A DNA stretch of 64,000 bases from Mermis nigrescens (GCA_036768485.1 JAVLUZ010000141.1:5841349-5905348), one strand, 5' to 3'; shown: positions 36,173 to 47,912, counted from the first letter of the stretch. Made by a program: numbers and translations. Notes: generated by a model from the letters alone, not told the origin.

Positions 36173-38700
36173 ATGGCAAATATTGTCGAATCTTCTGCAG
36201 ATCTTGGTGTCAGAGAGGCTGATTATAGGCTTCCGCCGTCACACTCCAGCGATCTTTTTGTTGCTGGTTTAAAACGATTGCGGCTTCCGAAGCGCAAGCT
36301 GCACCTTTGCACTGTATGTAATAAATTGTTTACACATCAAAGAAGGCTAGCAGAGCCAGAGAGTTCTGCCCATTTGGGATCCAGTTTTGAATGTCCTTCT
36401 TGTGCCTCTCTTTTCAAATTAATAAGAATTTTAGTTAATCACTTTGTAATGAAACACATTACATGTCAATGTATGTATTGTGACCAAACATTTAACTTAA
36501 ATGAGGACTTATTTTCTCACACACATCTTAGGACATGTTTAAATGTAAGACCTACTAACATCATCAATTAGTCAATTGAGAGAGCCTAGCCAGTTGCACT
36601 AAATCCCGAGGAAAAGCTTCTTCCAGAGGATTTGTCCGACTATTTTTATGATATCAGGAAGATAGTCAGAAGATATTGGCGAGTCATTCAAACTACCAAA
36701 AGTGTAAGCGATATGCTCGATCATGCACACAACTATAGATGGGTAAACGGTAATTACTTAGATATGCTCACAGACATTCTACAAAACAAAAAAGAAGCTT
36801 TTTGAGTAGATGCGGCAATAGGCTGTTTTCTTCAAAATTGTTAAACTGGAGCTAGCAATAATTGGTACGTGCGTTAAAACAGCTTCACTCTTCTAGGAAA
36901 CCCTGTTTTAATAACAAATGGTAATGATATTAAAGGCTTAGCTGAAAAACTGGAGCTTACAGACGTTGAGGAGAAATTCAGTCGCCCACATACAAAATGG
37001 GGACTACAGGCTATAATAAACGCCGATTTTTTTTGTAACGCCTCAAATAAATTTTTTGAGTGGTTGCACAGATGAATCACACCCACTACAAGCTACAAAT
37101 CAGCGAAATACTCTACATATGACTAAAGATCATAATAGAAATAGTTTTAAAGACTATCAATGCTTCTTCCGCTGTTTTCCACAATGTATTTTTGGAAATT
37201 TTGACCCACTTAATATTGATCGAATTTTTGTTTAATATTGTGAAAAGAAAATTGATCAATTGTGAGTATTATTGGCGTGCAATACACAGACATGGAGATG
37301 CTTGAAAAAGTGTTTCAAGTGAACATTCTGCGTTTTGATATAGCTGCTGACAAGCAGTCACTGTCTGCTGGAAGAATGTAGTTAGAAAGTATGAGAAACT
37401 TTTGAATCTTGACATTTATTACAACGATTCTAGACAAGCTCACTATAGTGACATTATATAGCTCAATCAGTATGCAAAACGCTATATATGTCTCAAATGC
37501 AGTTGTTTTTTTCATAAAGCTGAAAAATTAAATGACTATGCTAAAAATCATTGCTGACATGGTAAAATCAAAGATTAATTCACTTGTGGAATATTTAAAC
37601 TGAAGAGAACAATTTTGAAGAGCTTTCCGAATATGAAAAACATATTCCGATAGACCAACAATCCTGCCCTTTGCAGTTTACGACTTTGAGGCTCTTTTGA
37701 TTAAGGAGCATGTAGAAAGCTCACATTAATTATATTTTGTTGCCTAGCATCAGCCCATCTCTTGTGCAGTACACACAAACGTCCCTGAATTTGATCCCCA
37801 ATGTTTTGTAAACAAGAATCCTGACCAGCTTGTCATACAATTAATAAGTCATCTTGAAAAAATTCAACAAAAATGAAGTTCTATACTTTGATCAAACTTT
37901 TGGCCTATTTTTCAAACCCTTAATGAAAAAATAATGATAAGTCAAACCTGTATAAGGGAGCAAGAAGCCGATGTTAGACGCAAAAAAGGGCTCCTCAATA
38001 AACTAATTATCCTCAAAACCAGTCTATTTAAGTACTGCATTCAACTTACTTGTCTTGGCTTCAACTCGGGCAAATACAAAATCAATTCAATTAAAGAGAA
38101 CCTGTTCCCTGCCTTTATTAAAAAAGTATGAAGTAATCCAGATAATAATAAATGGCCAAAAGCTATCTTATGAAATGGATTCAAACTATGCTTGTCAACA
38201 AGCAATCTCATATTTCTCAACATTAGCACATACGTAGCACCTGGCTTCAGTTTAGATACATTCATGAGAGCATACGAAGCATCATTGACTAGAGCAAAGT
38301 CCCCCTATGAATATCTAGATGCATTCGAAAAAAACACAATTACCAACGCCAGGCACCTTCTATAGTTTCCTGGAAGAGGAATGTATTAGTGCTGAGGATT
38401 ATACGCAGTGTCAAAAATACTGGCAACAGGATAATATGACAAGTTTGAAGGATTATCTCATGTTTTACAACACACTAGATGTAGTCCCTTTTCTTGAAGC
38501 ATGAACTAATATGGCCCATTTGTATTGGGCGTGGAATGGATATATTTTTGGAAGCAATGTCATTAACTGGTGTCACTTAGCGCTACCTTTTTAAAAGCAT
38601 TCTTGGAGCCAAATGCTCATTATCATCGAAAAATTTGTTCCAAATTTATTATACTTTAAAATCTAGTATATGCGTTGGCTTATTTATGGTAATGACTCAA
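36173..38700 (+). pseudogene. Polinton-type protein-primed DNA polymerase B (second lineage), N-terminal half
   Basis: The first frame (36173-36571) encodes three zinc-binding pairs (CTVC, CPSC...HFVMKH, CQCMYC...H). Broken frames then follow the order of large Polinton/adintovirus PolB proteins: a NADFF segment near 37020, DYQCFFRCFPQCIFG near 37155, and a zinc module containing AKRYICLKCSCFF near 37470. The 3'-5' exonuclease follows, with ExoI as YDFEALL near 37680, ExoII as GFNSGKYKINS near 38060 and ExoIII within DYLMFYNTLDVVPF near 38460. The start of the following block (YLFKSI) is near 38595. The palm domain is absent. At least a dozen stops or frameshifts make it non-functional. It is on the opposite strand from the Polinton at 44.7-58.9 kb, and its residues at the same motifs differ strongly, so it is not a duplicate. 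Confidence 0.88.
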
Positions 38701-38803
38701 TGTGACTTTTGTGGTGCAAAAACTGAAATTTTCGACTAAATTAATTCGTAATATTCGTTTTTTTACATTTTTCTCGTTGAACGGCCTGCCTGATGGGGTG
38801 AGT
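38701..38803. other. Junction between PolB fragment and retroelement
   Basis: PolB similarity fades near 38700 and the retroelement's second frame ends at 38804. No LTR or target duplication is visible here, so the retroelement's 3' end is missing. Confidence 0.4.
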
Positions 38804-40203
38804 TCACTCATTGTCGGCCGTATTTTCTGACTCGACCCGTTCCCCATCGTCTTCGTCGGCGTTAAAATCATCCTGACCGTTGTCTGACAAGTCTGGAATA
38901 TAGGGATATTTTTTTAAATTTCGTTGCTTTACATATAACTTCAGATCAAAAGCCAAAAATGTGCAGTTTTGTTTTACTCTTGTATCGTATCGTAAAATTC
39001 GACTCTTTGGCAAAACAAAATACTGTATTCTTTTGAATTTTTGATCCTCAATTCCAATCCAACAAGCTTTTATGGTCGATTTTGACTTATACAATATTTT
39101 CAGAGTTTTTATGATCGCATGCAAAAATGTACTTGGGGTAAACAGCAGACAGTAATACACAATAAAACCAAAGCAGAATGCAATAGAAGGGAACATGAAC
39201 AGAAGATATTTTGCTTGAATTTGAGCCCAAAAGATAAAGATTTGTAAGAATTGAATAAAAACAAAAATTTGAAGAAATATTTTGAATGAATTTTTTTGAA
39301 AATTTTCTAAGCGTAATCCTGATAAAAGTTTAAAGTTCTCACCCGACATCAGCTCATAGCGTTCCCAGATTCCTAACATCGGTACATCCGGTTCTTTGTT
39401 TGGCTCCGGACTTTGTGGAGTGGACGGTATAATAATAGCTGGTGGCAGTAATATAGGTGGAGTTGGTGCCAGATATCGATTTTGACCATGGACCGGACAG
39501 TAGATGCAGATGCATCTCTCCAGTGTAGTTTGGCGCGCGGGACTTCCTTCTGACGAACTAGACAGACGTCGGCGCCGGCTGCCTATGGAGTAGCTGGTAT
39601 TACGAAAGCGACGGTTATGAGAGCGACGACAGGTCGGCGTTGACGTCGGCATTGACGTCGGCGTTGACATCCATTTCGTACCACTAAAAAATTTTGATCA
39701 TCTGAGCTGACATGGAAAAGGTTATTTAACGGCCCTGCTGGAGGTATAGGACGGTCTGTGACCTCGGGTTCCGTATTTAGATCGTTTATTGGATTCATGG
39801 GAGGGTCTTGGCACGTCTGAGATTCATTTTTTAGACCCTCAGAAACATTCTCGTCATGTGAGTTGATTCCAACACCATCAGAATCCATACCACTCTCGCT
39901 GTCGAGATGGTAAATTTGGCCAACCTCGTAACGGAAAAAACGATTTTCCGATCGCCATTTTGCGTACTCTTCATTCAAAAGACGCTCCAAATTGACTTGC
40001 TCAAGCGCTTGATAATTGGTCGAGCTGTTGTCATCATCAGTAGTGCTATTCTCACACGACTCGAGCGTTTCTATGGAATTAAAAATATTCACTAGATTGA
40101 CATGGCCATTTCCCTCGATCCGTGGGATCAATCCTTCATCCTCTGTATCAAAAAGTTCGGGATTTTTGGATTCTTTATTGTCAGCCATACAATTTTCAAC
40201 CAA
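38804..40203 (-). pseudogene. Second retroelement ORF of unknown function
   Basis: Two overlapping frames (40203-39583 and 39670-38804) follow gag. The first is acidic (ELFDTEDEGL, DDDNSSTN, DSESGMDSDG) and ends in an Arg-rich run. The second begins with Pro/Thr/Ser-rich and Arg-rich sequence (RSHNRRFRN, RRRRLSSSSEG), has a short Cys cluster (CICIYCPVHG), then Pro-rich sequence and a strongly hydrophobic stretch of about 50 residues (IFVFIQFLQIFIF through IAFCFGFIVYYCLLF). It ends in an acidic tail. A frame change near 39620 joins them. Protease, reverse transcriptase and integrase motifs are absent. The membrane segments suggest an envelope-like or accessory product, but I cannot assign a family. 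Confidence 0.5.
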
Positions 40204-40433
40204 AATATTATTATTCGTAGATGTCTGAGAATTTCTTCTGTTTAAACTCTGTATTAAAGGGTTGTATCTTTGAGTTCTGGGCTGATTTTCCCTCCAATTA
40301 CTCTGTGCATTACGATTTAAGCTGTTTGATTCATGGGAGTTATTATTATTACGCCCAGAATTCAGGGATTATTTCCGAAATTTGAAGTTCGTCCGAAATT
40401 CCGTCTATTCTGATTATTGTCGAAATTTGCATT

Positions 40434-41716
40434 TTAGCCAAAATTTCTCCGATCAGAATTGTTATTGTAATTATTATAATTTAAACGATTTTGATTGCCA
40501 TCATTATAACTAGAATAACTATTATTATTAAAACGGACAATCCGATTTCTACAAAAGTATGGATTATTATTAGAATAATTACCAAAATTGCAACGCTGAT
40601 CGCCGTGAAAATTTCCACAACGAAAACAGGCAGGTTGCAAATATTGTTCAGTTCGGCGATTAGCTCCAGCGCGTTGCCAATTTTCTATCTGACGGACAGC
40701 TTTGACGATGTTTCGGATTCCTTCGGAATTCATATCGGTGTCTGAACGCAAAACGGTTAGGTTATAGTTCGTTTTAAGTTCTTGGGCTGTAGGGTATTCC
40801 TGGACATTTTCCCGAAAAACTTGCTGCTCCGTATAAATTGCTTTTCGGATAGCGTCCTTGAAAGTGTCGATTTCCTGATATTTTAAGCCTTCATAAATTT
40901 TAGGTAAAAAACCTCTAATGAAAATCGGTTTTAGCATCTTTTCACGAATTTTCGATGATACTTCAGGATAAGCTGCTTTTGCCAACTTTTTGAGCCTTTC
41001 GACAAATTTAAGAACGGACTCAGTCCTTTTTTGTTTTGCATCGTAAATAAGCCCTTGATAAATGTCGGAATCCCTACCTTCTGGGTATGCCTGATTTAGC
41101 TCCTCGATTATCTCGTCATACGTATATCCGGGGTGAGTTTTAAGGATGTCTGTCAAACTAGCTAGAGCTGTTCCAATAAAATGAGATTCTAAAAATGCGA
41201 TTTTATAAGAATCTTCAGCTCCAGAGACACCTTGGAGCGTCATAAATTTTCTAAACTTTTCATACCAATCCGGAAAAGATTCTCCAAAAGATCCAGAAAA
41301 CGATTTAGGTGGTCTTGTGCTCATGATTGCTCCCAAACGAAGAAGAGGGTCCCCTTGTATAGCTCGGTCAGCTCCTGATTCAGAACCTCAGTAAGATTAC
41401 GTAACTGTTGGTTAATAGGGTCACCAAATTCATTAAAAGCGTGTCTAAAAGCAACAGCTAGATCTCTATCGTCATTAGCCATGGCTCGGGTAACTGGTCT
41501 ATCTAAATTTTGAATCGAAAATTCCCTGATTTCTGACCTTTTTACTTGAGGTAAAATGGGCTGCCTTTCGCCAACCAGTTTAGATATATTAACTTGCGAG
41601 GTTTCAGGGGTACTTTGGGCTTGTGGAGGACCAAAAGTACTATCAAAAAATAAATCTAAGAAATTGCGATAAGCGTTTAAAATCGATTCCGGACTTCGAG
41701 TTCGAATAAACTGCAA
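40434..41716 (-). pseudogene. gag: LTR-retrotransposon Gag
   Basis: Two frames, 41716-41321 (N-terminal, RPVTRAMAND near its middle) and 41336-40434, overlap by about 16 bp with a frame change. The second holds a capsid-like domain typical of Ty3/Gypsy Gag: FPDWYEKFRKFMTLQG, KIAFLESHFIGTALASL, SVLKFVERLKKLAKAAYP and IFIRGFLPKIYEGLKY. A nucleocapsid zinc knuckle follows, CFRCGNFHGDQRC (C-x2-C-x3-H-x4-C, one residue shorter than the usual C-x2-C-x4-H-x4-C). The C terminus is Asn/Tyr/Arg-rich. The capsid frame is nearly intact, so this is younger than the Polinton remains around it. Confidence 0.87.
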
Positions 41717-42581
41717 AAGATTTTCGTGTGCTTGAAGAGTTTCGCCAAAATCTTCACCTGTTTCTAAATCTGAATTTTCGGGACTTTCCTGCCTACTTTC
41801 AGGTTCTACGGATACTTCAGGTTGGGAATCCGTAATTTAAAGTGATAATTATTTTGAATTTGTTTAGCTTTCCTTCACACCAATAATCAAATGAATTCAA
41901 ACAATAATTATTCCTTCCAAATACTTCATATAATTCAATAAACTAGGTACTCGGGATTTAATAAGGACTTTTGGGACGAGCTGAAAAACGCTGGCCAAAC
42001 GATTTCAGCAAGTAGGATTAATAACACGGCGCCGTCTTCTGACCGGAATCACGATAACAAGGTCAGGAAATAATATTAATATAATTTAATTCAATTTAAA
42101 CTCAACTCTATTTTAGAGGAGCAACTCTATTCAAGAAAACCCGAGTAAAAAAATCAATTAATTCAAGCTTGGGCGATTTAAAAACTATGATACCTTTCCC
42201 TCTAAGAATATCCGCAGTATCCCCAAAATAAAAATCAGCAATAAATTCTTTCCCTATCCTTTCACTAGGCTGAAAATCCGGAGAATATTCCACCCCTTCG
42301 ACCTTCGAGAAATAGAGAAATAGTCCCAATTGCTGTCGTGATTCAACAAAATAACAAACAAAATCTCTTGACTTCTAAATCGGTGTCTGAGGGAAAAATA
42401 AAATTCAACTATCGGAAAGCAAATTTTAAATTTGATAAACCTTGGAAAACCCGAAAGCAAGTTTACAAATTTAGGCGGAAGTCCGTTTGAAATTTTCTAG
42501 AATTCCCAAAAGGTGAGAATTTTTATCTGATTTTCTGGTACTCACAAGGCGAAAATGATCGTTTTTTTAGATTCACAATGG

Positions 42582-42602
42582 CGAATCCCACCGCTGCCAC
42601 CA
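42582..42602 (-). promoter_or_regulatory. Primer binding site, tRNA-Leu type
   Basis: On the plus strand these 21 bases, ending CCCACCGCTGCCACCA, read like the 3' end of a eukaryotic tRNA-Leu (T-stem, acceptor strand CGCTGCC, discriminator A and CCA), from knowledge of such tRNAs. Five bases (AATTA) separate it from the LTR edge at 42608. This marks the minus strand as the element's sense strand. Confidence 0.8.
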
Positions 42603-42607
42603 AATTA

Positions 42608-43130
42608 TGTCACGTCTAACTCCTTTTGGTAGCGTAGTCCTTAGATCAACAATATTTATGATTTAGATTTTATTGTTGAAAGTAAAACTTACAATTAATT
42701 GAGAAGTGACGTAACGAATAAGGTTCGAAAATTTTCGCCGTACAGCCGGACTGGCTGCGTGAATATTGCCGAAAACGGTAAAGATTAGGTGAATGCGAAA
42801 TAAGCGTTCTTGAGCTTGCAGTAAAATACGGAGACTTTCTAAACAGGGCGTACGGAACTGAGCAATTTAGGCAATTTAATCTCATTTTTATAGTTTTTCG
42901 GAGTCACGCGGTCTGGCGAGTCAGGGAATTAAGCTGGAGCTTAAGTCTGGCGGCTTGGAGTAAATCAACTTTGCTTACTTTAGTTTTTTGCTATGTTTTG
43001 TATGAGGTCCGCATGTATTATACGCAAGTTGTTTTGAACTTAGTTTTGTCCTTTTGACCTCTTTTAACCTCCCGCTTCCGCCATTCTTTCTATGCCTTTT
43101 TTGGTCTCACCGCTTTTTGTATCAATTTCA
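42608..43130 (-). mobile_element. 5' LTR of the retrotransposon (outer end not resolved)
   Basis: The LTR edge next to the primer site reads TGTCACGTCT on the plus strand, i.e. the LTR ends ...ACGTGACA in the sense direction. The body contains a probable core promoter. The outer end was not located; it could extend past 43130. No second copy is present in the window, so the 3' LTR is missing. Confidence 0.65.
42885..42893 (-). promoter_or_regulatory. TATA-like element in LTR
   Basis: Sense-strand CTATAAAAATGAG lies about 280 bp from the inner LTR edge, a plausible distance for the start of transcription (R) before U5. Confidence 0.5.
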
Positions 43131-43652
43131 CTATAGAGCGTATCATTGCGTTAAAGGAATTTATTGCATACCTGTGTGCTAAACTATTCCTATCTCTCAA
43201 CATGTCGACTACGCTAATTGATACATTATTTTATTGCATTTCTGTTTATTGCTCGGATTTACACTGAGTTTACTCCTGAATTCCCAGCCGCTCTGTCTGA
43301 CTTTCAAATCGGTTGAGTCAACTTCACTGTTGTGTCTGAAATCTCAGTTTTAATCCGCTTTTTGCCGTCTTCATGTCTGCGATTCGCATATAGTTAACTT
43401 ATTACTTTTCACCTTTGTACTTTTGCCGTATCATCTTTCTCCACAATACCATGTTGGCTTCTTTGCGAACGCGATATACATAAAAATACAGTATGTGTAT
43501 TAAGACTTAAAACGATTTACATTAAAGTTATGGTTTCCACTTCTAATTCAGCGCGTTTAATTACAAAATTATGTAATTATTAAAATTAATTCAACGATTA
43601 TATACAGAATAAGTCATTTGCGCTGACAAAAACATTGCATTATCAAACTTAC
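43131..43652. other. No gene seen; retroelement/Polinton border
   Basis: AT-rich sequence between the LTR promoter and the first spliced exon. The outer LTR end and any Polinton terminal repeat should lie here, but I could not place either. Confidence 0.4.
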
Positions 43653-44478
43653 CAGGATCTTCATTAAGGAGCACAACTCTGAATTTCTTGTAAGCTTGCT
43701 TTTTTTTTGTTGGAGAATTTTCTGAAAATGTAAAAATCATACATGCTTATTACAGGCTTAATTTATAATTTATTACCTGCATTGGCAATTATCCCGAATC
43801 TTGCACTTATTCTTTAAATTTTGATACTGGCTGCCCAGCTGTAGAACTTTCTGCAAAATAAAATTAACATGCAAAATTTGTTATTAGAAAAAAAGAATTA
43901 CGTACCTTGCATTCGTTTTATTGAGGTCATGATATCAATTGTGTGTGACACTGTATTTGTTGGCTCCAAATCTATGGACAGTATTTTCAGCTTGGTTTCT
44001 AGAGGAAAAAAATTCAAGGCAAACTAAAAAGCAAAAAAATGGTTAAATCTTACTGTTCACTTTTTGATTGCTTGCATTATATCTTCTTGTTTATCCATTT
44101 AGGTCTAAAATTGATTGGGCGACAATATGATCTTTCTTTTGTATTTTCATTCTTTATCATAAAAATTTTGTTCCACACAATGCCAGTTTTGACAAGTGCA
44201 AATGTTTTAAATGATAAATCAATTTTATTCAATGGTATACCATACAGAAGGGCAGAAGAAATGCTCTGGGAAGCATCTATAATTTATTTGTATTGATTCT
44301 GTGTCAAATTAATCCCAAAAATTGTTGGATAAATTTTTGATGGAATTGAATTGAAGGATTGGCAAACACGAAAACTGATGTTCACAGAATTTCTCCACAA
44401 GGATACTAAGCAGTACACATGGTCTCCAAAATCAAAGTCATGTGCATTTTGAACCATTTTCAAACAGGAATTAAACAA
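43653..44478 (-). CDS. Spliced gene of unknown function downstream of the capsid gene
   Basis: At least three short exons have clean GT-AG borders. One runs about 44002-43905 (CCTCTAG acceptor, encodes KLKILSIDLEPTNTVSHTI, donor GCAAG|GTACGT). A second is about 43853-43788 (TTGCAG acceptor, encodes VLQLGSQYQNLKNKCKIRD, donor CAATGCAG|GTAATA). A third is about 43722-43653 (TTTTCAG acceptor, encodes AYKKFRVVLLNEDPG, donor GTAAGT). A further upstream segment (44478-44039, with CLVSLWRNSVNISFRVCQ and KTGIVWNKIF) ends at an ACA|GTAAGA donor but contains stops. I do not recognise the protein. It could be Polinton cargo or a host gene, and the reading frames across exons are not proven. Confidence 0.45.
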
Positions 44479-44709
44479 AGTGCCACTCTGCGCCTAAAAA
44501 TTGATTCCAATGATTATTTTGGGTTGAACAGGCCTATCAAATTCCCGGTTCCCTGGCAACTAATTGCAATACGAATTTATGTCACTACCTACTAATCCAC
44601 AATGTATATAAAAAAATTTGTTTACAATCCATTCCTCATCACACAATGACTAGAAAGATATGGTATACACATGCAAACAAATTTTAAACAGCATTATCAA
44701 AAAAGACCT

Positions 44710-46090
44710 GCCTTAACCTATTAATCATAATTGAACTATCAATTTCGCCATTAACAAACAATCAACACCATTTGCAGGTAAATCTTTTCCAAATATAATT
44801 TTTAAATAAGTTGTTCCTTCTCTTACAAGTTCCCAAATATTTCCATCAGAACCATCGGCGCCTAATTCTAACACGTAAAACCATTTTTAAAACAATTTAG
44901 GCTAATCATATTTCCTTTATCATCCTGAGATATTCCTAAGTTATCAAATAGCTGCACAAAAGCACGAATCATCTGATTATCATCAAAATTAAGTTTGTAT
45001 GGCGTTGATGGTACTATTGTTGTCAAACTTGTGATTTTAACTTCCAAAATACCAAAATTTTAAAAATGAAATGGTGAATGCTTGTATGATTCTGTTGCTG
45101 CCTGGGCACTGACTAAACCAAGAACTAGGCGCCTTGGTAAAGCCCCTGAGAATAATGCAATAAGCGGTGTTGATCTCCAGTTTTCCATAATATGAAATGT
45201 TGTAATCTGAGTTCTTCTTATTGGATATTTTACTGTAGTATATTGCAACATAGATTCAATTGCCAGGGAAATGCCATCGGCCACTTCTACTTTTTTGATA
45301 TAAAAGCACATCTGCTTAACCTAAATTTTGAAGTTTGTTCTTGGATTTTGATCGATATCAATTGAACAAAAGCTATCGCTGTTTCTATACAATTTTAGGC
45401 GTAATTTACATTGATTTATTAAAAATCTATCCAGAAGCATCAAATCAGCATGAATTGGCGCCATCAATTCCACCCAAGTACTATCTTCAAACATTTTCAT
45501 CCTATTTTGAAAATCATGATTTTTGCCTATTTCATTCCCATTAATATTAGGGTGGTACATTGTTGCTTGTAACTGCGTTTTCTTTGCATTTTGGCCAAAA
45601 TTCAGTTCCGTTTCTAAAAAAGACCAATAAGCATATTTGTCTCCGCTAAAATATAAACAAAAATTACTTCAGAATGTTTAATTCTTATTTTAATTTTCTC
45701 ACCTATCCGAAATCAGCTTTCCATTGAGAAACATTTTGATCTGCTTTAAAAACTTCTTGCCAATTAAATTTATGAGCAGTACAAAATCACTAGCTTGGGT
45801 ACCATCTGCCGCAGTTGTAATTTTGCATGCTGAACCATCAGGCTTCTGAATACGAATCACAAAATAAATATAATTCGTTGATAGGTCTAGCATATTCATA
45901 TCAGGGGAAATACGAAATTCATATGGGCCTTCATTTGTATACGGATTTTGTAATTGAACTTCTGACCAGAATGATCTTCGAATTGCAACTTGAGTCATAG
46001 GAACAGTAAATAAATCCAACTCGCTCTTGCTGCTAGGAAGCAAATTTTCATCTAATAATTTGTCATAATTAGTTGCTAAAAATGTCTGAA
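44710..46090 (-). pseudogene. Polinton major capsid protein (double jelly-roll)
   Basis: The N-terminal part (46043-45699) has SKSELDLFTVPMTQVAIR, then EFRISPDMNMLDLSTNYIYF and KMFLNGKLISD, as in the first jelly roll of Polinton capsids. A 57-bp intron (45646-45702; donor GATAG|GTGAG, acceptor ATATTTTAG|CGG) separates it from KYAYWSFLETELNFGQ. The next frame (45560-45321) contains STWVELMAPIHADLM and RFLINQCKLRLKLYR. The frame 45311-45060 has the hallmark LFSGALPRRLVLGLVSAQA and HSPFHF of the second jelly roll. A C-terminal stretch to about 44710 includes MIRAFVQLFDNLGIS. Breaks occur near 45315 and in the last 200 bp. In a functional element this protein forms the icosahedral shell. Start codon uncertain. 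Confidence 0.9.
45646..45702 (-). other. 57-bp spliceosomal intron in the capsid gene
   Basis: GTGAGAAAATT...TTTATATTTTAG has consensus ends, is AT-rich, and its removal leaves capsid motifs KLISD and KYAYW adjacent and in register. It shows the host splices very short introns. Confidence 0.7.
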
Positions 46091-46095
46091 CCGAC

Positions 46096-46535
46096 TTATT
46101 TATAAACTTTAATTTTTCTAAATGACGGTTTTCTACTTAACTTTCTCTTTTGAAGCATTTTGGGTTTTAGACCTTTCTTAATTCGACCTATACCTCTTCC
46201 AGATTGAATCTTATCCACAGTTTCACATAATGCCTGAGCAGCGGCAGTTTTCCCATGTTCTACAGCACTTTCTTTTAACTTACGACCACTCGCTACATCA
46301 GCAGCTATTTTTGAGCCACTCACTGAAGCATGCCTTCCAATTGTTTTGAATAATGGTAAAGCTAATCAATATAGACCTTTGAAAAAGCTTCCTAGTCCTG
46401 CCCTCAATGACAAGGTGCATATGCCTTAAAAGCACGTATCGCACCACCTATTTGATATTGCGGATTTGCTGACATTGTGCTTTGATAATATTCCAACCAA
46501 TCATTTGTACTGTCTGGTACATAGATGATGTGCAT
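46096..46535 (-). pseudogene. Small basic Polinton protein (PX/adenovirus core-like)
   Basis: Starts at 46535 with MHIIYVPDSTNDWLEYYQ and continues PQYQIGGAIRAF. After a frame break it resumes with SGSKIAADVASGRKLKESA (from 46323) and IQSGRGIGRIKKG, then a Lys/Arg-rich tail ending IKVYK. Small basic proteins with the Gly-rich IGG and IAADV elements are found between the minor and major capsid genes of Polintons. They may bind packaged DNA or the inner capsid, by analogy with adenovirus core peptides. It starts 3 bp past the end of the minor capsid frame. Confidence 0.7.
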
Positions 46536-46537
46536 TT

Positions 46538-47333
46538 TTATTGAAAATTAAAATGATGAGAGCGTTTTTTAAAATGAAGCTTCACAATAGACTTGCCAAA
46601 TTTGAATGAAACAAATTTGTCCGAATCTGTCCTCATATTAATTTCTATCCACTCTGTATCCTTCAATAACAACTGCACATAGTGGGGGTTGTCAAAAATT
46701 TTATTTGTAACACTTCCAAATTTACCTTGCACATCAACAATACGTAAAAGTGGCCCCAATACATTGCCAACAATCTGATTTGAAACTATATTGCTGTACA
46801 CATACATGGTATCTAAATTGTGCTTGTTTATATCAGGTGCTTTAGTAATGAATACCCTAATAGGCTCACTGTACTTTGTAAATCTGTATGTAGTTTGATT
46901 GAACCCTAAAATTTGAGATAGTTGTTTGTTAGCATAAACTCCTTTAATAACAATAGGATCAACTTTAAAAATTTTTTGATTTGTGGAGGCAAAATATCCA
47001 ATTCACAAAATGCTGTTAGACTCAATATTATTTTGTATTTGAGACAGTCAATTCTGTACTGCCGTGTTAATAACATTAACCAAACTCTCTATAGTTGCAT
47101 GATTTCCAGCAGGAAAAAGTATTCTTTGAAGTTCAGACTCCAGCTGCAACATTATTTAATTTTCACCCTGCTAGTTGTATACCATAAACAATGATAAATA
47201 AGCTCAACTAAACCAACTTCCCAATCGCCTTCTAATCTGATTCAATGTGGTAATTTGACATTGAAATTTGAAGTTGTGTTATTTTTTCAGTATTTCTAGG
47301 CAAAGTTTTATAATACTGACTATTATCCAACAT
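46538..47333 (-). pseudogene. Polinton minor capsid (penton-like) protein
   Basis: Begins at 47333 with MLDNSQYYKTLPRNTEKITQ. After a frame change it contains EGDWEVGLVELIYHC, the conserved N-terminal strand of Polinton penton-like proteins. The C-terminal frame from 46807 has YVYSNIVSNQIVGNVLGPLL, RIVDVQGKFG, NPHYVQLLL and FGKSIVKLHFKK, again characteristic (proteins of this type include nematode F54H12.2-like entries). At least two frameshifts and a stop lie in the middle. It would occupy the capsid vertices. It lies between the maturation protease and the small basic protein, the usual Polinton order. Confidence 0.87.
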
Positions 47334-47387
47334 GCTGAACTCTAGGCGAAAATTGACACAAATGAAATAAATGAGAAAACATTGGCT

Positions 47388-47912
47388 TTATATAAATTTC
47401 ATTTTCAAATATGGTACGCAAAGTTGCAAATCAGGTTGAAAACAAGAAACACTAGGACAAACGTTATAAGTATTTAGCATATAATCGCACACAATGCTAT
47501 CATTAAGCATGAAATTTAACATAAAATCCTGAAAAATTGTATTCATTTTTACATTTTGACATCCATGAAATAAGAAAAATACACAGTACATACCACACAA
47601 TGCACTGAATGAATTTTGATAATGCGTTTTATTACAAGTTTGCAACTTGTATTTTCTTTGCCTGAAATAAACAAATGATTCGACAAAAGGAGCGAGTCCT
47701 AATGTATCAAAATAATCAACATTGTCACTAGAATCAAAATAAAATGCAACCCAATGCTGTCCACTCTAATAATGACGGTCTGTGTTTGCAATCAGCGCAG
47801 CTGGTTGAAAATGGAATCTTGCAAGAAAGCTTGTCACTTGGAAAAACGCCCAAAACATCCATTTAAAAAGTGTATCCTTTTGTATCATATTTGCAATTTC
47901 AAAGCCATTCAT
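47388..47912 (-). pseudogene. Adenovirus-type maturation cysteine protease
   Basis: The ATG at 47912 overlaps the integrase stop (TAATG). A +1/-1 break near 47850 is needed to read the conserved GVFPSDKL. The His motif HWVAFYFDSSDN follows near 47740, preceded by an in-frame TAG, then VDYFDTLGLAPFV. The nucleophile motif is SFSALCGMYCVFFLFHG (near 47600), where CG precedes YC as in the family. The C-terminal part is Phe/Met-rich and ends PYLKMKFI. Substrate in an active element would be the capsid proteins encoded downstream. Length of about 175 residues fits the family. Confidence 0.88.

Noticed and set aside
36874..37515. Minus-strand open frames within the plus-strand PolB fragment
   Set aside because: They lie opposite recognisable PolB coding sequence and have no motifs of their own.
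38700..42600. Reverse transcriptase or integrase of the LTR element
   Set aside because: No YxDD, RNase H or DDE-integrase signature occurs in any frame of the element. The nearest integrases are of Polinton type and lie elsewhere.
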